Source of the DNA: Chlorops oryzae
Taxonomy: Eukaryota > Arthropoda > Insecta > Diptera > Chloropidae
Reading direction: 5' to 3'
Assembly: GCA_020466095.1 (NCBI GenBank)
Contig: CM035807.1
Coordinates: 17,470,985-17,534,984, forward strand
Length of the DNA: 64,000 nt
In this document: piece by piece, positions 11,694 to 25,600 of the stretch
Numbering within the stretch: position 1 is the stretch's first letter
Layout: each line of letters starts with the position of its first letter
Notes under the pieces: generated by a model
Seen by the model: the letters and a program-made list of their open reading frames with translations, nothing else
The model's database searches: none
Told to the model about the DNA's origin: nothing
Program-made: the position numbers and the translations under genes

Positions 11694-14500
11694 GAACATA
11701 AAATGTTTACATATGTATGTATAATAGGAAAATATCGACTGGAGAACAAAGAAAACAGTTTTGTCATCGATGACATATAGGTGACGGTATCATGCATGAC
11801 TTTTGGAGTGATATATCATCAGGAAAGTGCTGTTAAGCGTTTTTGTTCAATTTTTGTTGTTGTTTTAATTTCAATTTTTTTTAAATTTTTTTTAAACTAT
11901 TTTTTTTAAATATTTTTTTAAATATTTTTTTTTAAATATGTACTTTTTTTTAAAAATTTTTATTTATGGTTCAATAGAATATCTCCTTAAAGTTAATCCC
12001 TGATTTGTGGAGAACATTTGATATATTAAAAAAATTTAAAAAAAATACGGGTCCAAAAGATAAAAATGGTGACATTTTGCAAAAAAATTTGTCCTCGAAG
12101 TCATCAATTTAAATGTCCTGCGATTCATCTTCAATGTCGTCGTAACTGCATAGATTATAACGGAAAGATTTTTCCCACTGGGTTGTTTTGTTTAATGACG
12201 TCATGATCTATGACGTAGAGTGTCGAAATCGCTTTGAAATACAATAAAGTCGATTATATGGAATCGATTCACTATTCCATATAAATTTATTGAACAGAAA
12301 TTGACTTTCATGCAGCTTCGAATGCCCGATTCATGGAAGGCATTCCATATACTAATAATTAAAAGTAAAATCAGGTCATGACCAATTTTTAGTGGCATTC
12401 AATTTTTAGGTCATTTCAATTGCGAAGAAATGGAAACTGAAAATGTGGAAATTGTGTTATTTATATGGACCTATGCATATATAAATTCTTTTATATTTTT
12501 CTCATGAAACTGAATTTTTATTTTCTTGTTTGAATTTCATTCCACTGTACTAGGTTCAATACAACTTCATACACATATCTTCATTTTTTATTTTTAGCCT
12601 TTTTTATCCTAACTAAAGTGCAGGTCCGCTTTTCTTGATATCACTATCAATTTTCTCCCATTTGGGACAACCGTTCTATATAGAGGTCCACTCTTGGTCG
12701 ATTTGCCCTATATCAAATAATCGATAAATTCCTATCATGCGCATCTTCAATTAAAAAGAATTGCTCGTAATGACTCATGTTGATTACTTTTATGTAACTG
12801 AACCTAAGACAATGGTTAGATGAATGGCTTGATCACCTTGGTGTCCATTAACACTTTCAAGATAAAATATAGTGTCATTATCATTAGTAAAGGTGTGAGT
12901 TTCCCGCTTAGCCGGATACCGGATATTTGAAAATAATCTTAACCAGTTAGGTACGATATCTGGTAAACTAACCGGATCAATATAACATAGTCAAATACGC
13001 CAGATACCCGATATCCGGCACGTTCCTAATGGTCACAAATCTGCCAAAAAAATAATCTTTTCAAAAATTAAATTTTTAATTTCGAAGTTCTTTCGAATTT
13101 AATTTGAATATTTTTCGCATTTATTTGAAATCCCATTTTCTTTTGATGTTCCTCCCTATGTCACTTAAGGCATTTTCTACAATCTTTACACTGTTCCCTT
13201 TATTTTATCTTATATTTTTTTTTTATCAAATAAGCCCCATATGCAGTTCTCTATTGTGTATGCCATGTTTGAACACAAAAAGAAGCCTTGAGCAGCGAAC
13301 ATGCAAACCATTAAATTAACCCTTTTCTCCCGCCCGACGTATGCGGGTATCGAATGCGACAGAATTTCTGGTTGGCAACCCAAAATCGATTGACTTAGAA
13401 ATGTGAAATTTTTGCCTTTTTTTTTTTCTTTCAACTTTTGTCGTGCAAGCGTTTAGCTCTCGCAATGAGCTTATAAAAACTGCTTTGCCGCTTTACCTAA
13501 ATGCATATAACAAATTACAAAACTTAGATATGCAATGGTCTTTATGTATTCCCAGCAGGACTACGAACTACTCTCTAACTGTACCCAAAGTAGTCACAAA
13601 TAAACCAGTACTGCTCCCTCCATTTTTTATTCAATTTATTGCAATTTAATTCATTAAAAAGGAGATGTCAATAAAAAAAAAATGGAACCAGTCATGTATT
13701 AAACTACTCCAAAAGTAGACCTCTTTGGACCAATTGGAGGACAATTGTTACACTTTATCCCTCATATAGCTCCTTGGGATTACATTTCGACCAGAATTTT
13801 TTGTTTGTTTGTTTATCCTCAGCTTCCAGTTCACTCTCGTAGAAGAAATGCTATAAATATTGACTGGTCTCGAGTACGAGTAACCCCTTTAGTAAATTGA
13901 TCTTCTCATTACAGCAGGGGTGTACTAGTACATACACACATATGTATACAAAGATTTGTAAACATTTCAGTTTTTTCCTTACTTCATGTCTGCGGCAATT
14001 TGTTTTTCCTTCATTTCCATAATCTATTTGGCCTATTATTCGATAGCCCAAATAAGCCAGTCGCTCGGTCACAGTGGGTTAAATTTTTAATAAAGTCTCC
14101 ATGTAAATGTGGAAAAGCCATACAAGCAAAAACCACATCGACTCTTTGGTTCGTTCGTTCGTTCGTTCGTTGGTTGTGCGAAGTACCTCCCTTCGGCATT
14201 GGTAATTTTGTGTGTGTTTGCCCTTTGTATGTATGTGCGGCTCTGTGTTGCGGCAGACCGGATACTAATAAAAATAATACATATTGTGAAGTGGTTTTGT
14301 TTAGAAAATCGATAATACCGAAATGCCGAAGCGTTGAAACAGCTGATTGCACAAGCGAAAGCGAAGGAAATTTTGATTTTTTTTTTTTTTTGGGTGCATT
14401 TTCCCCCCCACGAAATTGATTAAGAAGGCAGAAAATAGTGCCATTTATACTAAATTCGAATGTTCCAATTCGTTTTTAGAAGTTCATAGTTCATCCAACG
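11694..14500. other. gene-free stretch with a CCGGATA-rich relic and a GTTC microsatellite
   Basis: I find no supported gene. About 12905-13030 contains inverted CCGGATA/GATATCCGG blocks and ends in a degenerate hAT-type tip (see findings). A short (GTTC)n run lies at 14149-14170. Confidence 0.4.
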
Positions 14501-14673
14501 CAGGCGCGTAGAGAAAAATTTTGGGCCCGGGGGATTTTTTCCGGGGCCCCCAGACAAAAAAGTGATCAAAAAAAGGTCTCACGCTCGGGTTTCAAAAAAA
14601 TCCACAAAAATTGTGGGCCCATTCAGAAATCCCGGCCCGAGGGCTCTCTTCTGACCTCCCCTCTCTACAGTCC
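14501..14673. mobile_element. probable hAT-like MITE (about 173 bp)
   Basis: The left end CAGGCGCGTAGAG and the right end read inverted, CAGGACTGTAGAGAG, match at the tips. The inside has GGGCCC and GGGGCCCCC blocks. Flanks ATCCAACG and CGTCCACG are alike but not identical, so the target duplication is decayed or absent. Confidence 0.45.
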
Positions 14674-16579
14674 TGCGTCCACGGAGGAAGAAAGGCTCGT
14701 GATAAGCTAAAGCTATTTCAAAATATTTACTTTTGAAGTTTACTTTTTATTAAAACAAAGTTTTTTCAATATAACATGTGAAATTCCCTCTTCAAAAGAG
14801 TCACAACTGAATTTTTTTCCATTAACTGTATATATTTGAGAATCCATCTTCCAGTTGAACCACAATGAAACATGAACATTTCTACTATAAAATCCCAAAA
14901 TTTTGGTTTGTGACACTTTAGAAGACAGTAAGCGATATATTTGTTTGAAAGTCACGATAAAAAATTATATTCTCAACTTAATTTATTGACCATTTGTTCA
15001 CTTACACTAGCTTCTCGACTATTAAGAGACTATATTGACCAATGCTTGCTGCTTCACCCATCCTATCCGGACTGGTAAACTCTGCACGTGAATATCATTA
15101 CCCTAGAGCAGTATCAGGAAACTCGATGAAAGACATTTGCCTGATCATGAAAATCTCATGATTCGCTTCATTCACTCCATGAAGACTGGCTGCATTAGGC
15201 TTATATCGAGCAAAAATTTCAGCAAAGAAAGAAGACATTTTTTTCTTTGAAAACTTTTCTTTCAGGCTCATGTCCCATTTGTCCCTACTTCAAACCGATC
15301 GCCGAAATTCCTCTCCATCGGATATATTTTCGTCCATACTATGAGTTATGGCTGATAAAGTTAAAAAATATCGATAAAATCCTAAAAATTTCACTTGGTA
15401 TGCTTTGCACGTCAACCTTGCCTATCGTCTGAAATCAATTCTCTCTGCGTGACACTTCAAAAAGTCCGATACAGTGCCTGTATTATGAGTTCCTTAAAAT
15501 AGAATCCAATGATAAGATCGGTACTCAAATCATCCTCAACACGACCAGGTGAAAGGCTTTTTGTCTTTTGATCCTCAAATCCTCACGATAGAAAATTCTT
15601 GAATCAAATAAATGGACATATACGGATAAGTTAAAATAGGATCTAATCCGTACATCACCAACTCGTAAATTGAATCAAAAGCGCAAGTTCTTTTTAGTTC
15701 ACTTAAATGTCATGAGTACACTAACAGAAAAGGTTTTTTTTTTTTACCGATAAGAAAACGATAAATAATGAATAAATGGAATCAATGTCAAAACTTATAA
15801 AACAAAAATAGCATTTGTTGCTATCCAAATGACGGCGTTTTTGATTCCGATATCGATAAAACGAGGCAGCTTTTCGTGTACGTAATAAAGATACGCACGT
15901 TTTTTCCCTTGGACCGACATTGGAACATTTAAGGGGGTGTGTCGATTAAACATCACAATTAGATTTCAAACCGGTTTTTAGTTGTTCATATCGCAAAATA
16001 TTTTTTGTTTGTTGTTATAGTTTTTGATCGGTTTATGGTCGCGGTTTTCCAAAAGCGCTTAGATATCGTTTGACATTTATGCGGATAAATATTTGCAAAA
16101 TTTTTAAACAATCTACATAATTCAAGTTTATCGGTGGACTTTCTACTAACCAGGCCCACTTTTTATCATCACTCGTGGTACAATAGCCTGCATAAATCAA
16201 CATGGAAGATTGTTTTATTTAAAATATGGGTTCCGCCCTCTGGCGGATTGGAGACACTGTGACCCTTAGTTAGGTCTAGGACCCTAGTATTAGGCCAAGG
16301 GAGATTGTTGCGATATTCACTCTTTGTGGGTAATCAATTTTTTTCAATCAGAATAGGGACGCCTACTGATTAACGTCGATTCCAAACGGCAGCTGACTTT
16401 TGATTATAGATTTTGTGCTTCCTTTGGTTCCTGTACTTCTAAGTAAAACCCCCGAGGGCTTTGAACAACTTCAAAGTAAAGCTTTTGACTATAGTCCTCG
16501 TATGTCGTTTTGTGTGCTGCTTTAAAACACATTGGTGCTTCCAACACAGTATCCAAGGTACAGGGAGTTCCACTGCACA
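14674..16579. other. gene-free stretch
   Basis: I recognise no gene or element. Short open frames on both strands have no family signature. Confidence 0.4.
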
Positions 16580-16920
16580 GTGTACCCATTTTGCCTCATC
16601 AATGGGCATGGACCGAATCGGCAAACCTGGGTCGTGTTCCGGTGCTATCCTCACCTCATAGATACCATAGCTCCCACGATAATCTCCGAACGGCCTTAAT
16701 CAAAATACCGGGGCAAAAAAATATTCTGGGGCTCCCGGTCCCCGTGGTACCATTTTTACGGGTATATAAAGGTGTGAAAACAACTATAAGTATTATAGCT
16801 AATTGCAGATCCTGCGTACATTCCCCAAAAGGTTCCTGAACTTCCAATTTGACCCCAAACCCGAATCATGTATTGTTGGATATTTGGCTAGGGTCCGAGG
16901 GTTTGCCAAGCCGTCTATAG
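16580..16920 (+). repeat. retroposon family R, copy 1
   Basis: About 340 bp match the inverted sequence of 45985-46330. Shared blocks in order are GGTGCTATCCTCACCTCAT, CCCACGATA, a GGTCCCCGTGG block, and TTGGCTAGGGTCCG. The ends here are unclear, and the short open frames are not shared with the other copy. See 45951-46381 for the copy with a target duplication. Confidence 0.6.
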
Positions 16921-17213
16921 TCTGCAAAAGTCGATGAGTTAAAAGGGGTAAGCAATGTGTGCCGTTGGGTTTCTCCTCATCAAAAGTTGTTCGTAAATTA
17001 GGTTTATTATTCATTGAACCGTATTTTTAAGGATCTATTTAAGGATTCGTAAAAAATCGTATTAAATGGCAAAAGGTGCCTAACAGTGGTGAATAAATGC
17101 CACCTTCAGCTTATCCAACTTGTCTTTTTTGCAAGCTTTCTCACATGACGAAAGTTCCATGAAGAATTTTTTTTTAAATTATTTTTTTAAATGGGTGTAG
17201 TTCTTAAACCAGG

Positions 17214-17660
17214 CTGTCGATAAGGTTGAATTTGAGGGCGCATGATTTCCGGAACATGCCAGTCCTCCTCACGAAGTTAAGGAGAGTAAACAGATTATAC
17301 TCCATCATACAGTCTGAGTCGAGGAGCCAAGGTTCCCCGAACAGTAGTAGTCTCGCCCTGGCAAAAACCGGGCAGTGACAGAGAATGTGCTCGACGGTTT
17401 CTCGTGCCGCAAGTTCAGAGCATCTTCTGCACCCATCGGAGTCCGCCAGATTAGGCTTAAGCGCGTAGGCGCGAATAAGACTGTGACCGGTTATAGCACC
17501 TAGAATTGATCTACAGTCTGTACGAGAAAGTGTAAGAATAAATCCAGTGTCGTTTTTGTTGAAGGTGGGCCAGAGCCTTATAGTGTCTCTGCAGGTTCTG
17601 GTACTATTCCACCTCTTCTCTTGGCAGTATTAAGTAGTTCCTCTTCTATGTCGTTCTTGA
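17214..17660 (-). pseudogene. non-LTR retrotransposon relic: C-terminal zinc knuckle of the ORF2 protein
   Basis: Read on the minus strand from about 17600, the frame gives a C-terminal ORF2 region of the I/Jockey type. It contains DCRSILGAITGHSLIRAY, then a cysteine-histidine cluster (GCRRC followed by ETVEHILCHCP), then FGEPWLLDSD, and it stops with TAA at 17214. This C-terminal cluster after RNase H is typical of fly non-LTR elements. The 5' part is missing and the frame shifts near 17610, so the copy is dead. It shares the arrangement with the relic at 46607. Confidence 0.75.
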
Positions 17661-20442
17661 CAACAATCATAGGTAATATTTCTCATGAAATTGTCTATTT
17701 TTCCGATTCCATAACATTCGATCAAAAGCGAAGAAACGCTGTCTGGGGAAAAAAGCAAAACAATCAAGAGTCTTCGATTTACTGAAGGGAAATTCCTCAC
17801 ATAAAATCGTCGAATTTCTCACTTTAAGATGAAAAATATCAACAAAATAAAATATACTCGTACATACATAGGTAGGTATGTATATAATTAAGCAGGGAGG
17901 AAATTTTCGTGTCAATTATTCGCACTTCTGCTTTTGCACTGGCTTCCATCAAAAGTCAACACTTCCGAAGAATGTCAATTGAAGGCGAAATATTTCTTCA
18001 AATATTTTTCCAAATAGAATTCGATCGAATTTGTTTATTGTCAATCTTCACATGAGCTTCCAAGAGGAAGATATTTGCGTTTAGAAATTAAAGTGTAGCT
18101 GAAATTTCTGTGTAAACAAATAAAATGAATTGATTGAAGGAGTTTCTCGCCACACAGTCAGACATGTAGGCGCAAGAATTTATCGCTTTCTTTTGCTAAA
18201 CTGAATGTGGGGAAAAGCGCGAAAATTGCGTCCAAAAATAACAGCAAAGAAATTTTTTTTCGTGTATTTTTCTTCTCTTAATTTTTGTAAAAGTATTTTA
18301 CTTTATTTTTTCCTCCTTGGCAAAAGCCGATTTTTGGATTTGGACCTAAACGGAATATCCGGAATATCGCACAAAGCTCTTCCAGCAAAGTGAGCTGCCG
18401 TTGCTCTCGATTCTGTTTCTGTTTTTATTCATTGTTTTTCTTTGTAAATTTTTGTTCCATTCTGTTGTCCGCCTAATTTAGGATTATTGCAGCCGATGCG
18501 GTGCGTAGCGCCCTGCTCCGCTCTCTGTCTGCAGGAGGGCCATGCATAATGCAGACGTGTGCTCTTCACTCTCCGAGTCGCGCGAAAGACGTTGGCAGTT
18601 GTGTACCTAAATTTGGCCGAAACGAGCCGCGAACTTAAAACAAATGGGCTTAGTACTCTCGAAATAAAGAAACAAAGAATTTCACTCATGTGATGGCGGT
18701 CGATGGATGGTGCTTTTTTTTCGGTTTGCTGGATAAGTGCATTTGTTGCTTAAGCTATTGAAAACGATTATTCTGCCTCAATTAAGAGTGAAAATGTGTG
18801 TTCATTTATTTATTTTACTTTATTTTTTGTTAGTTTGTAGGAAAAATAACATTTTAATGGGGATTATTTAAATCTCTTAAATGTAACAAACAGAATAGTC
18901 TTAAAAAAAATAACGTAGGATGATGTTTTGGATTTCTTTTGCCAGCCGAGAGTGCTCAAATTAACAAGCGAAGGCCGACTTTGTGGAAATTTCGATCCCA
19001 GCGTGTCGGGTGGTCCACATTTCACAGTTCATTATCGATATTGAATGTGTGAAAATGTAAGAATGTAATGAAATAATCACCCTGTAGTCTATCGAGACAC
19101 CACAAAACTAGCGATTTCACTAGTCACTGGTGGCGGGCTTTGGTCCTTCGGCTATCCACAACACTGTCGAATTTAACATGGCGATATCATTTCCAGGGAC
19201 AGGTCGTTATCTTATAAGTACATTATCTTTAGCGTACCATTTCGGTAGCGAATAAAGACATGCCTTTTTTCTAGTGGGGAAAGGGAGCTATTCAACTGAG
19301 GAAGGTCGACGGATCATTTCGCCGATTGAATAGCACTAGAGTTTAGGGCATGGAAGAGGAACTGATAAGTTCATTAGACCCTCTAGAAGCCACTAGATAT
19401 CAGATAACATACGAAATTTTATATGGTTTGAACATTTTGGCATTTTTACATTGAAAATATTTTCATGTTTTCCACCACTTGGCATCACTGAAGTAAGATG
19501 TAGTGAGTCATGAGAGATACAAATACTCACAAAATTAGAAAAGGCTTTCTAGATTTGATATGAAAAGAGTATACCCTCTCTACACTAGTGAAATGGCTAG
19601 TCTCCAAAGACGGGCATAAAAGCAGGTCACATATTTCGGTGACGACCTACTGACCACAGGGTATTGTTCAACGGTCATTCCAAGCTGTAAGAACGAGCTC
19701 CTATTCTTACATCACTTCTAAACACCTATAAAGATGTTCCAATTTGTTTTACCTCAAAAAAAAATTATTTGAAGTTCTTCTTTGGAAATTTAAATCCATC
19801 AGAGTGCCTATGTTAATCTAACCCATTCTTGAGGAAGACCTTGGTGATAAAAAAAAAATTACCACCCAGTAAAATCTAGATAAATCTAACCACCACGATA
19901 AGGCACGAAATGCTGAGTTTATCCTTCATTTTTTGGGATTGAAAATTCCTCATAATCCTCAACTTTATGAGACGAATTTCGTTTGCAGAAAGAGCATGTC
20001 CATGATGAGTACCATGAGGTCCATTTCAGACTTTATTAATAAATGAAAATCTTTCCTTTTTTGGAGATTGTTACATTTGGTCATTGCGACAAAGCAGCTA
20101 TAAATTGTGAGTCGGCTAGAAATTGAAGAACATCGGCGAGTGTTGAAGAGCACCGTTAAGGGAAGAGATCTTTCAAGAAGCATTAAAAGAGTCATGTATT
20201 CAAGATTTTGGGTTTCAAAATTCTTAAAAAAGAAGGGAATATTTGTATCATGTCCAAGGGGATGTTTTTCAGGCGATACTAATGAGATTTTTATTCCATT
20301 TCAACAGGATTTTTCAATTCTTGATTCACCATTTGAACCTTTTTATTGGTCCCAACAAACCTGTTCACATCGAACACAAAAATGTTCGAACCTAGTCCTT
20401 TATATCCACCGACTATTTGATATGCTGTCACTTGACTTAAGT
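17661..20442. other. gene-free stretch with a GC-richer island at about 18480-18640
   Basis: I see no coding exon. The island (CGATGCGGTGCGTAGCGCC and on) stands out from its AT-rich surroundings and might be a promoter or untranslated exon (see findings). Open frames near 20.1 kb have no family signature. Confidence 0.4.
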
Positions 20443-20596
20443 GGTTAGTCCACATTCGAGCATGCTCGGCTCGATGCAATGCTCGATCGTATGAGGTGAT
20501 GTTGGTTAATGAATTAGCTCGCCAGCATCACCACTTACGATCGAGCATTGAATCGAGCCGAGCCACTCGAACGAGCATGCTCGAATGTGGATAGGT
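20443..20596. mobile_element. fold-back MITE, near-complete hairpin (about 150 bp)
   Basis: TCCACATTCGAGCATGCTCG at the left returns inverted at the right. The match continues inward (GGCTCGAT.CAATGCTCGATCGTA), so most of the element can fold into one hairpin with a loop near 20520. The right arm carries a small extra block (CCACTCGAA). No clear target duplication is visible. Confidence 0.65.
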
Positions 20597-21997
20597 CACT
20601 TTAGACAAAATTTCCTACTCTCTTCAGTACCTAAAGAAGCCCGAAATTCTATCGATTTTATCTTAGGAAATATTGAAAAAAATATTTCATCCAAAGTTTA
20701 ATGCGAAATTGTAGGAAAACGACAAACCTACACTGCCCTATCTTCTATTATCCTTATTCATTCAAACAAAGAAAGTATCTATAGCTTTTCTTCCCTCATC
20801 CAGTTGAACCTCTTATTCTGCCTGATTACATCGAAAGCGATTTATAATTTTCTTTCTCATTGATTTTCCACTTCGATTCTTTTTAATGTAACCTTTTCTA
20901 AAAATAAGATCAAAACTCTTATGCTCTTCTAATTAGAAAGTCAAATAATGAATTAAAAGAACTTTTTTTTTATGGAATGGCGCACTGAAAAACAAAGGTT
21001 CAAACCGTTTAATCGTGCTATTTATAAACCTGTTTGCGGTACTCTATTCTAAGCACATCTTCAATGCCATCGTAGCTCAACTGTCAGCGACAAAAAAAAA
21101 AACACAAGCAGAAGAATGCTTTGCCCTCATTTTTCGCCAACTCGTGGGTGTTCCATAAAATTACTATGCAAAAAAAAAAACTCACACTTATCTCACACCC
21201 GGTCTTGGTCTGGGTCCGGGTCCGTTGCAGAGCGCTGTCGTCATTGTCGTCTTCATTGTCCGCCGCTTGGCTGGCTATGCTAACCGAATTCGTCAGTAGC
21301 TCAGTTGTTATTTTTTTTTTTTTTTTTTAATTCTTGTTGTCTCTTATTCCAGTATACTTTTATACTGCATTTAATTTTCTACTTGAATTTGCATTATTTT
21401 TTCTTTTTTCTCTCCTTTTCTCTTTTGCTTTTTTCGTCGGTAGTTAATAAAATTTACACGACTTCCATTTTTGCTTTGCCCGCATTTTTCAGCATGTAGG
21501 CAGCTGTGATATAATTTTGTCGCGAACTTCGAATAAAGATGATATCATATGAAGAGCAGAAGAGACGAGTAGGGTTAATTTGGTTGAAATTATAAACGTA
21601 TTAAGCCCATAATTAAAAATAAACAGCAAGCAGAGTCGGCCATATTCAAGAACGAGAGATTTTAATCTTCTTTTATGAAATTGAATTTTGAAATTCAAAA
21701 AGAGACCACAAAATTTTAACAGGCAGGTTCATTAACACTTTCGACCTCAAAGGGTATTGATTCAAATAAGTATTTTAGTAGAGAGAAATATTTGCTTCTA
21801 TAAATATTATATTTTTTTATTCAATTAAGGGCAAAATTTACCGAAAAATATTTAAAAATTTTTTTAAAATTAAATTATGTCATTTTCAATATTGCCATTT
21901 TTTAAAAGAACCATTGAAATATATGGCACCACCGTCCGCTTTTTTAAAGATTTTTTGCAGCTTCTATGAATACTATACTATGACGTTTTTTTAGAAC
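20597..21997. other. gene-free stretch
   Basis: There is no supported gene. T-rich blocks lie at 21308-21330 and 21400-21430. Confidence 0.45.
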
Positions 21998-22614
21998 CAG
22001 GGACGCTAACCGGTTTTGAACCGAACCGGTTTTAACCGAACCGGGTTTAACCGAACCGGTTTTGAACGTAGCCGGTTTTGAACGTAACCGGTTTTGAATT
22101 GAATCGGTTTTGAACCGAACCGGGTTTTAACCGAACCGGTTTTGAACCGGAAACCCGCTTTTATCTGCTTATGAACCGAACCATTAACCGAACCGAAGTT
22201 TTTCACAAATGTTTGAACCGAACCGAAAACCTAACCCATTTTTGTAAAGGTTCAGGGTGTCATTTTTGCAATGCAACCATGCACAGTGGTCGCTCCCATA
22301 GGCCAAAAATAAAAAATCAAAGTCGATATTCTTATGAAATTAGTATCGATACCATCTCTAATATGAAGTAAGGCAACCACCACTAACTTTTTATTGTGCA
22401 AATTTTAACCCAAAATGGTAAAAAATTAAGTTAGCAGTGGGAACAGGTGTTAACAGATTTTTTCAGTTTGAGAAATTCCCTAACCGATGAACCGAACCGA
22501 AACCCCGGTCCAAAAAAGTAGAAAAAACGGTTTGACGAACCAATCCAAAAGTTCAAACACGGTTCGAACCGTCGAACCTAACTGGGCAAATTTTTCATCC
22601 GGTTCACGTCCCTG
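21998..22614. mobile_element. hAT-like MITE with perfect 8-bp target duplication and GAACCG minisatellite (617 bp)
   Basis: TTTAGAAC stands at 21990-21997 and 22615-22622. The ends are CAGGGACGCTAACCGG at the left and CAGGGACGTGAACCGG at the right, read inverted. The first 170 bp are made of imperfect GAACCGAACCGGTTTT units, many of them palindromic, and GAACCG units recur at the right end (22480-22580). There is no transposase; the reading frames in the repeat are low-complexity. Confidence 0.85.
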
Positions 22615-25600
22615 TTTAGAACATTCAAGTCCAAAGGCACTGCTTCACTTCAATAATCTCCGCTTCTTCTGAGCTTAACCTACACGAATCTCTGAACATC
22701 CTCCCATTCACCCATGATGATTTCATCGAGACTCTGAATAAAAAAGCATTATGTTAAAGGGTGTTATAGTTCATCAAAAAATTAAGGAGGAAATTATTGA
22801 ATTGCTTGTCAAAACAATGTTACAGAGCAGATGTCCAATAAGTTGGTTGAAGTAAAAGAAATCTTCTTAGAAGCCTGACATTCACCTTCTGTTTGTATCA
22901 AATCAATAATAACTTGCATGCGTGACTCGTTCCAGTAATCGGATCCAATCATAAATTGAGTTGAGAGCTCAAACTTCAAATCCCAGCTGACAAAAATTTT
23001 TCGTATACGATTCAAAAAGTGAACCCAACAGCAACCATTAAGCAGAGCTTTTGCACTCTTCTTCGCTTTCAATTTGCTCTCTAAGGCTTTATTAAGGCTC
23101 AGACGGAGAGCTCACTTTTATCAAGGTTGGCATGAAATTAAGTAGCAAAATAAATAATTTTTTCGAACATAGTTCATTAGTTTATTAATTAATAAGCGGG
23201 TTTGATACTTTCAGTACGTTCAATAGGGAAGTGGTTATTGAAAACGTAGTTTGACTTAGGAACATGTGGGCTTATCTTCAATTCGATTTAGGAGCTTCAA
23301 AAGTTTAAATTTTCGAATATATTCCTATACTCTTCATTATGAATTTTTTCAACCGACCTGGACTTCCTCAAAGGACCACAAATTGGTGTTTCACTTTGTT
23401 TTTGGCCTGAGTGACCATTTGGCAAATAAAAATAAAATCATCATTCACTTTTCTTCGCTTATACGAACCTTTGTGACGCAAGCGAATCAAGGTGTCAGTT
23501 GGGTTCAATCCGGACCAATTATAATAAATTGTTAAATGGATATTCAGATTGCTTTGAGGCGAAAGTCTAATAAAATTTGAAATTTATTTTGATCATAGTT
23601 CATCAACCGGCCCGCATTCTAACTACCTTAATTTAACTAAAATAATTTCTTAAAAAAACACACACACACACAATGATTTTGATTCCTTTTAGAGTTTCCT
23701 GCTCAGATCCCTCCAAACCAATAAGGCAATTATTCTAAAGCAAACAATTTTATTAACTTTCTTTGGCATTTTCTTTAATTTTGCGAATGTGTTTTCCTCA
23801 TAGACAGCACCTGCTTTTCCGACGCTTGTTCAGGTGCCTACAATCGCATAGATGCGTTTTCTTTTCTTTTCCTTTCTTTTCTTGCCTGTCCTTTGCCCAA
23901 TTGCACTTAGGCTCTATTAACTTTCCCTGCACTGTTCGTTTGTGCATCAATACTGCACGTTTATTCGTACGCCTCTATTGCGCGAATAAGACATATCGCG
24001 AATAGCGAATTTTCACATCGTAATGAAGACGGTCTTATACACGAGATAGCTAATTCACGAAAGTTATTCGCCTGAATAGGTGCAGTTTCACCTGATTCGC
24101 GATAACACATGAGAGGCAATGATGCGACATTTTTCGCTGAGTCCATCGTCTACTACATCCTATGCTACGATCAGGCGAGCTCGTTTTGTGTTGCAATTTC
24201 CAGCATGGCCGTTGGCACCCACAAATCTAACAATAGAGATGGATGAACGGACAGTTTGAAACTCAAGCCTGCTGCATAGCTGCGAGTAATACTTAGAATG
24301 TCAGCGTTCTGAAAAATATAAAGCCTTGTCGAATGATATTGTTTTGAATTCGATGCGTTGAAATGGAAGAGCAAAGGTTTTCAAAGTTGCAATCGATAAT
24401 AATATTCATGTTGCTGTTATACATGCCAGAAGAACCTACCGACCCGTCATGTCAAAAAGCCTTTGCCAGATATGTTATGTTGAGAAAGGTTACGCGTTTT
24501 GTCAGACAACCTCAACTGATGTTGAGCGCAGTTTCTCTCTGTACGAATGACCGCTCTATTGGATTACGCATTGTAAGAGTGACGATCATTCACTATGGAA
24601 AACCAGGTATACATTATTTGTGCAAATTCTGAAATTGACCGCATTAAACTGGAATGTCTGTAGTCTGAATACTGAAGAAGATGAATGCTGGTTTCGGTTT
24701 ACAGATTCATTGACCATAAAATTGCATTCGGCTGGGGCCATGAATTTTTCAACTCTTTCTTTTTTTGTTCTTTGTCTTTTAGTTAACTATTATGAACATG
24801 TAAATAGTTAAATTTTTGTTTTAGGCGTTATACAATAAATGGACTGATTTTTGTAAAGGAATGTAAAGATAAAGAAAAACAGCTTACAAATGTGCCCTGA
24901 CTCTAGCAATTCTAAACTTTTGGTCTTCGAGTATCCACTTTCAGTAATGGGCCGAAGGTGCATGACATTTCTTTTGAGCTTCGCTACACCAGCTTATGTC
25001 AAGGAACTAGCTATTAAGCTGATTACTAGAGAACAACAATAGTCAGTGTCGATTGTCTGAACATAGTTATATTATTCAGGCAATTTATATTTTTTTCAAG
25101 CAATATTGCAATTTTTTAAGCATTTCTCATGCGCATATTTGCGATTTTTTCTCATATAACATATCTGCTCTGATCAGTCAACACAACCATCACACTCTCA
25201 CCATCATCACCCCAAGGATATTGCAAAATAGGTCATAAATTTGGTAAATTCTTTCGTATATTTGACGTCTAGACATATTTACTTGATCTAACTCTAATAG
25301 TTCGGCATATACTACGTATTCGACGCATCGACGAATGGGGAATAATTGGAAGTACGAATTGGTCGCCGTAATAAAGGTCATAATAGGGCATTCCGATTCA
25401 AATTCAGGCGAAAAGAATTCCGTATTACCTAATATTCGTCGAAAAGAAGTGCAATGACCAATTCTCGACCTGAATTGGCTTTTGTGTAAAACGAAGAGAA
25501 CGTTTAAATGGTCAAAAACAACAATGAGAGATGGAGTAACGAGAAAGATATACAACCTCATAATGATCTTACTAGCATTCGACTTACTCGAAAGCAGAAA

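Noticed and set aside
14000..14419. Frames of 113-139 codons on opposite strands
   Set aside because: They overlap each other, cross a GTTC microsatellite and have no family match or splice structure.
16404..17014. Overlapping 60-110 codon frames on both strands near 16.4-17.0 kb
   Set aside because: They lie in retroposon family R and are not conserved in its second copy at 45951-46381.
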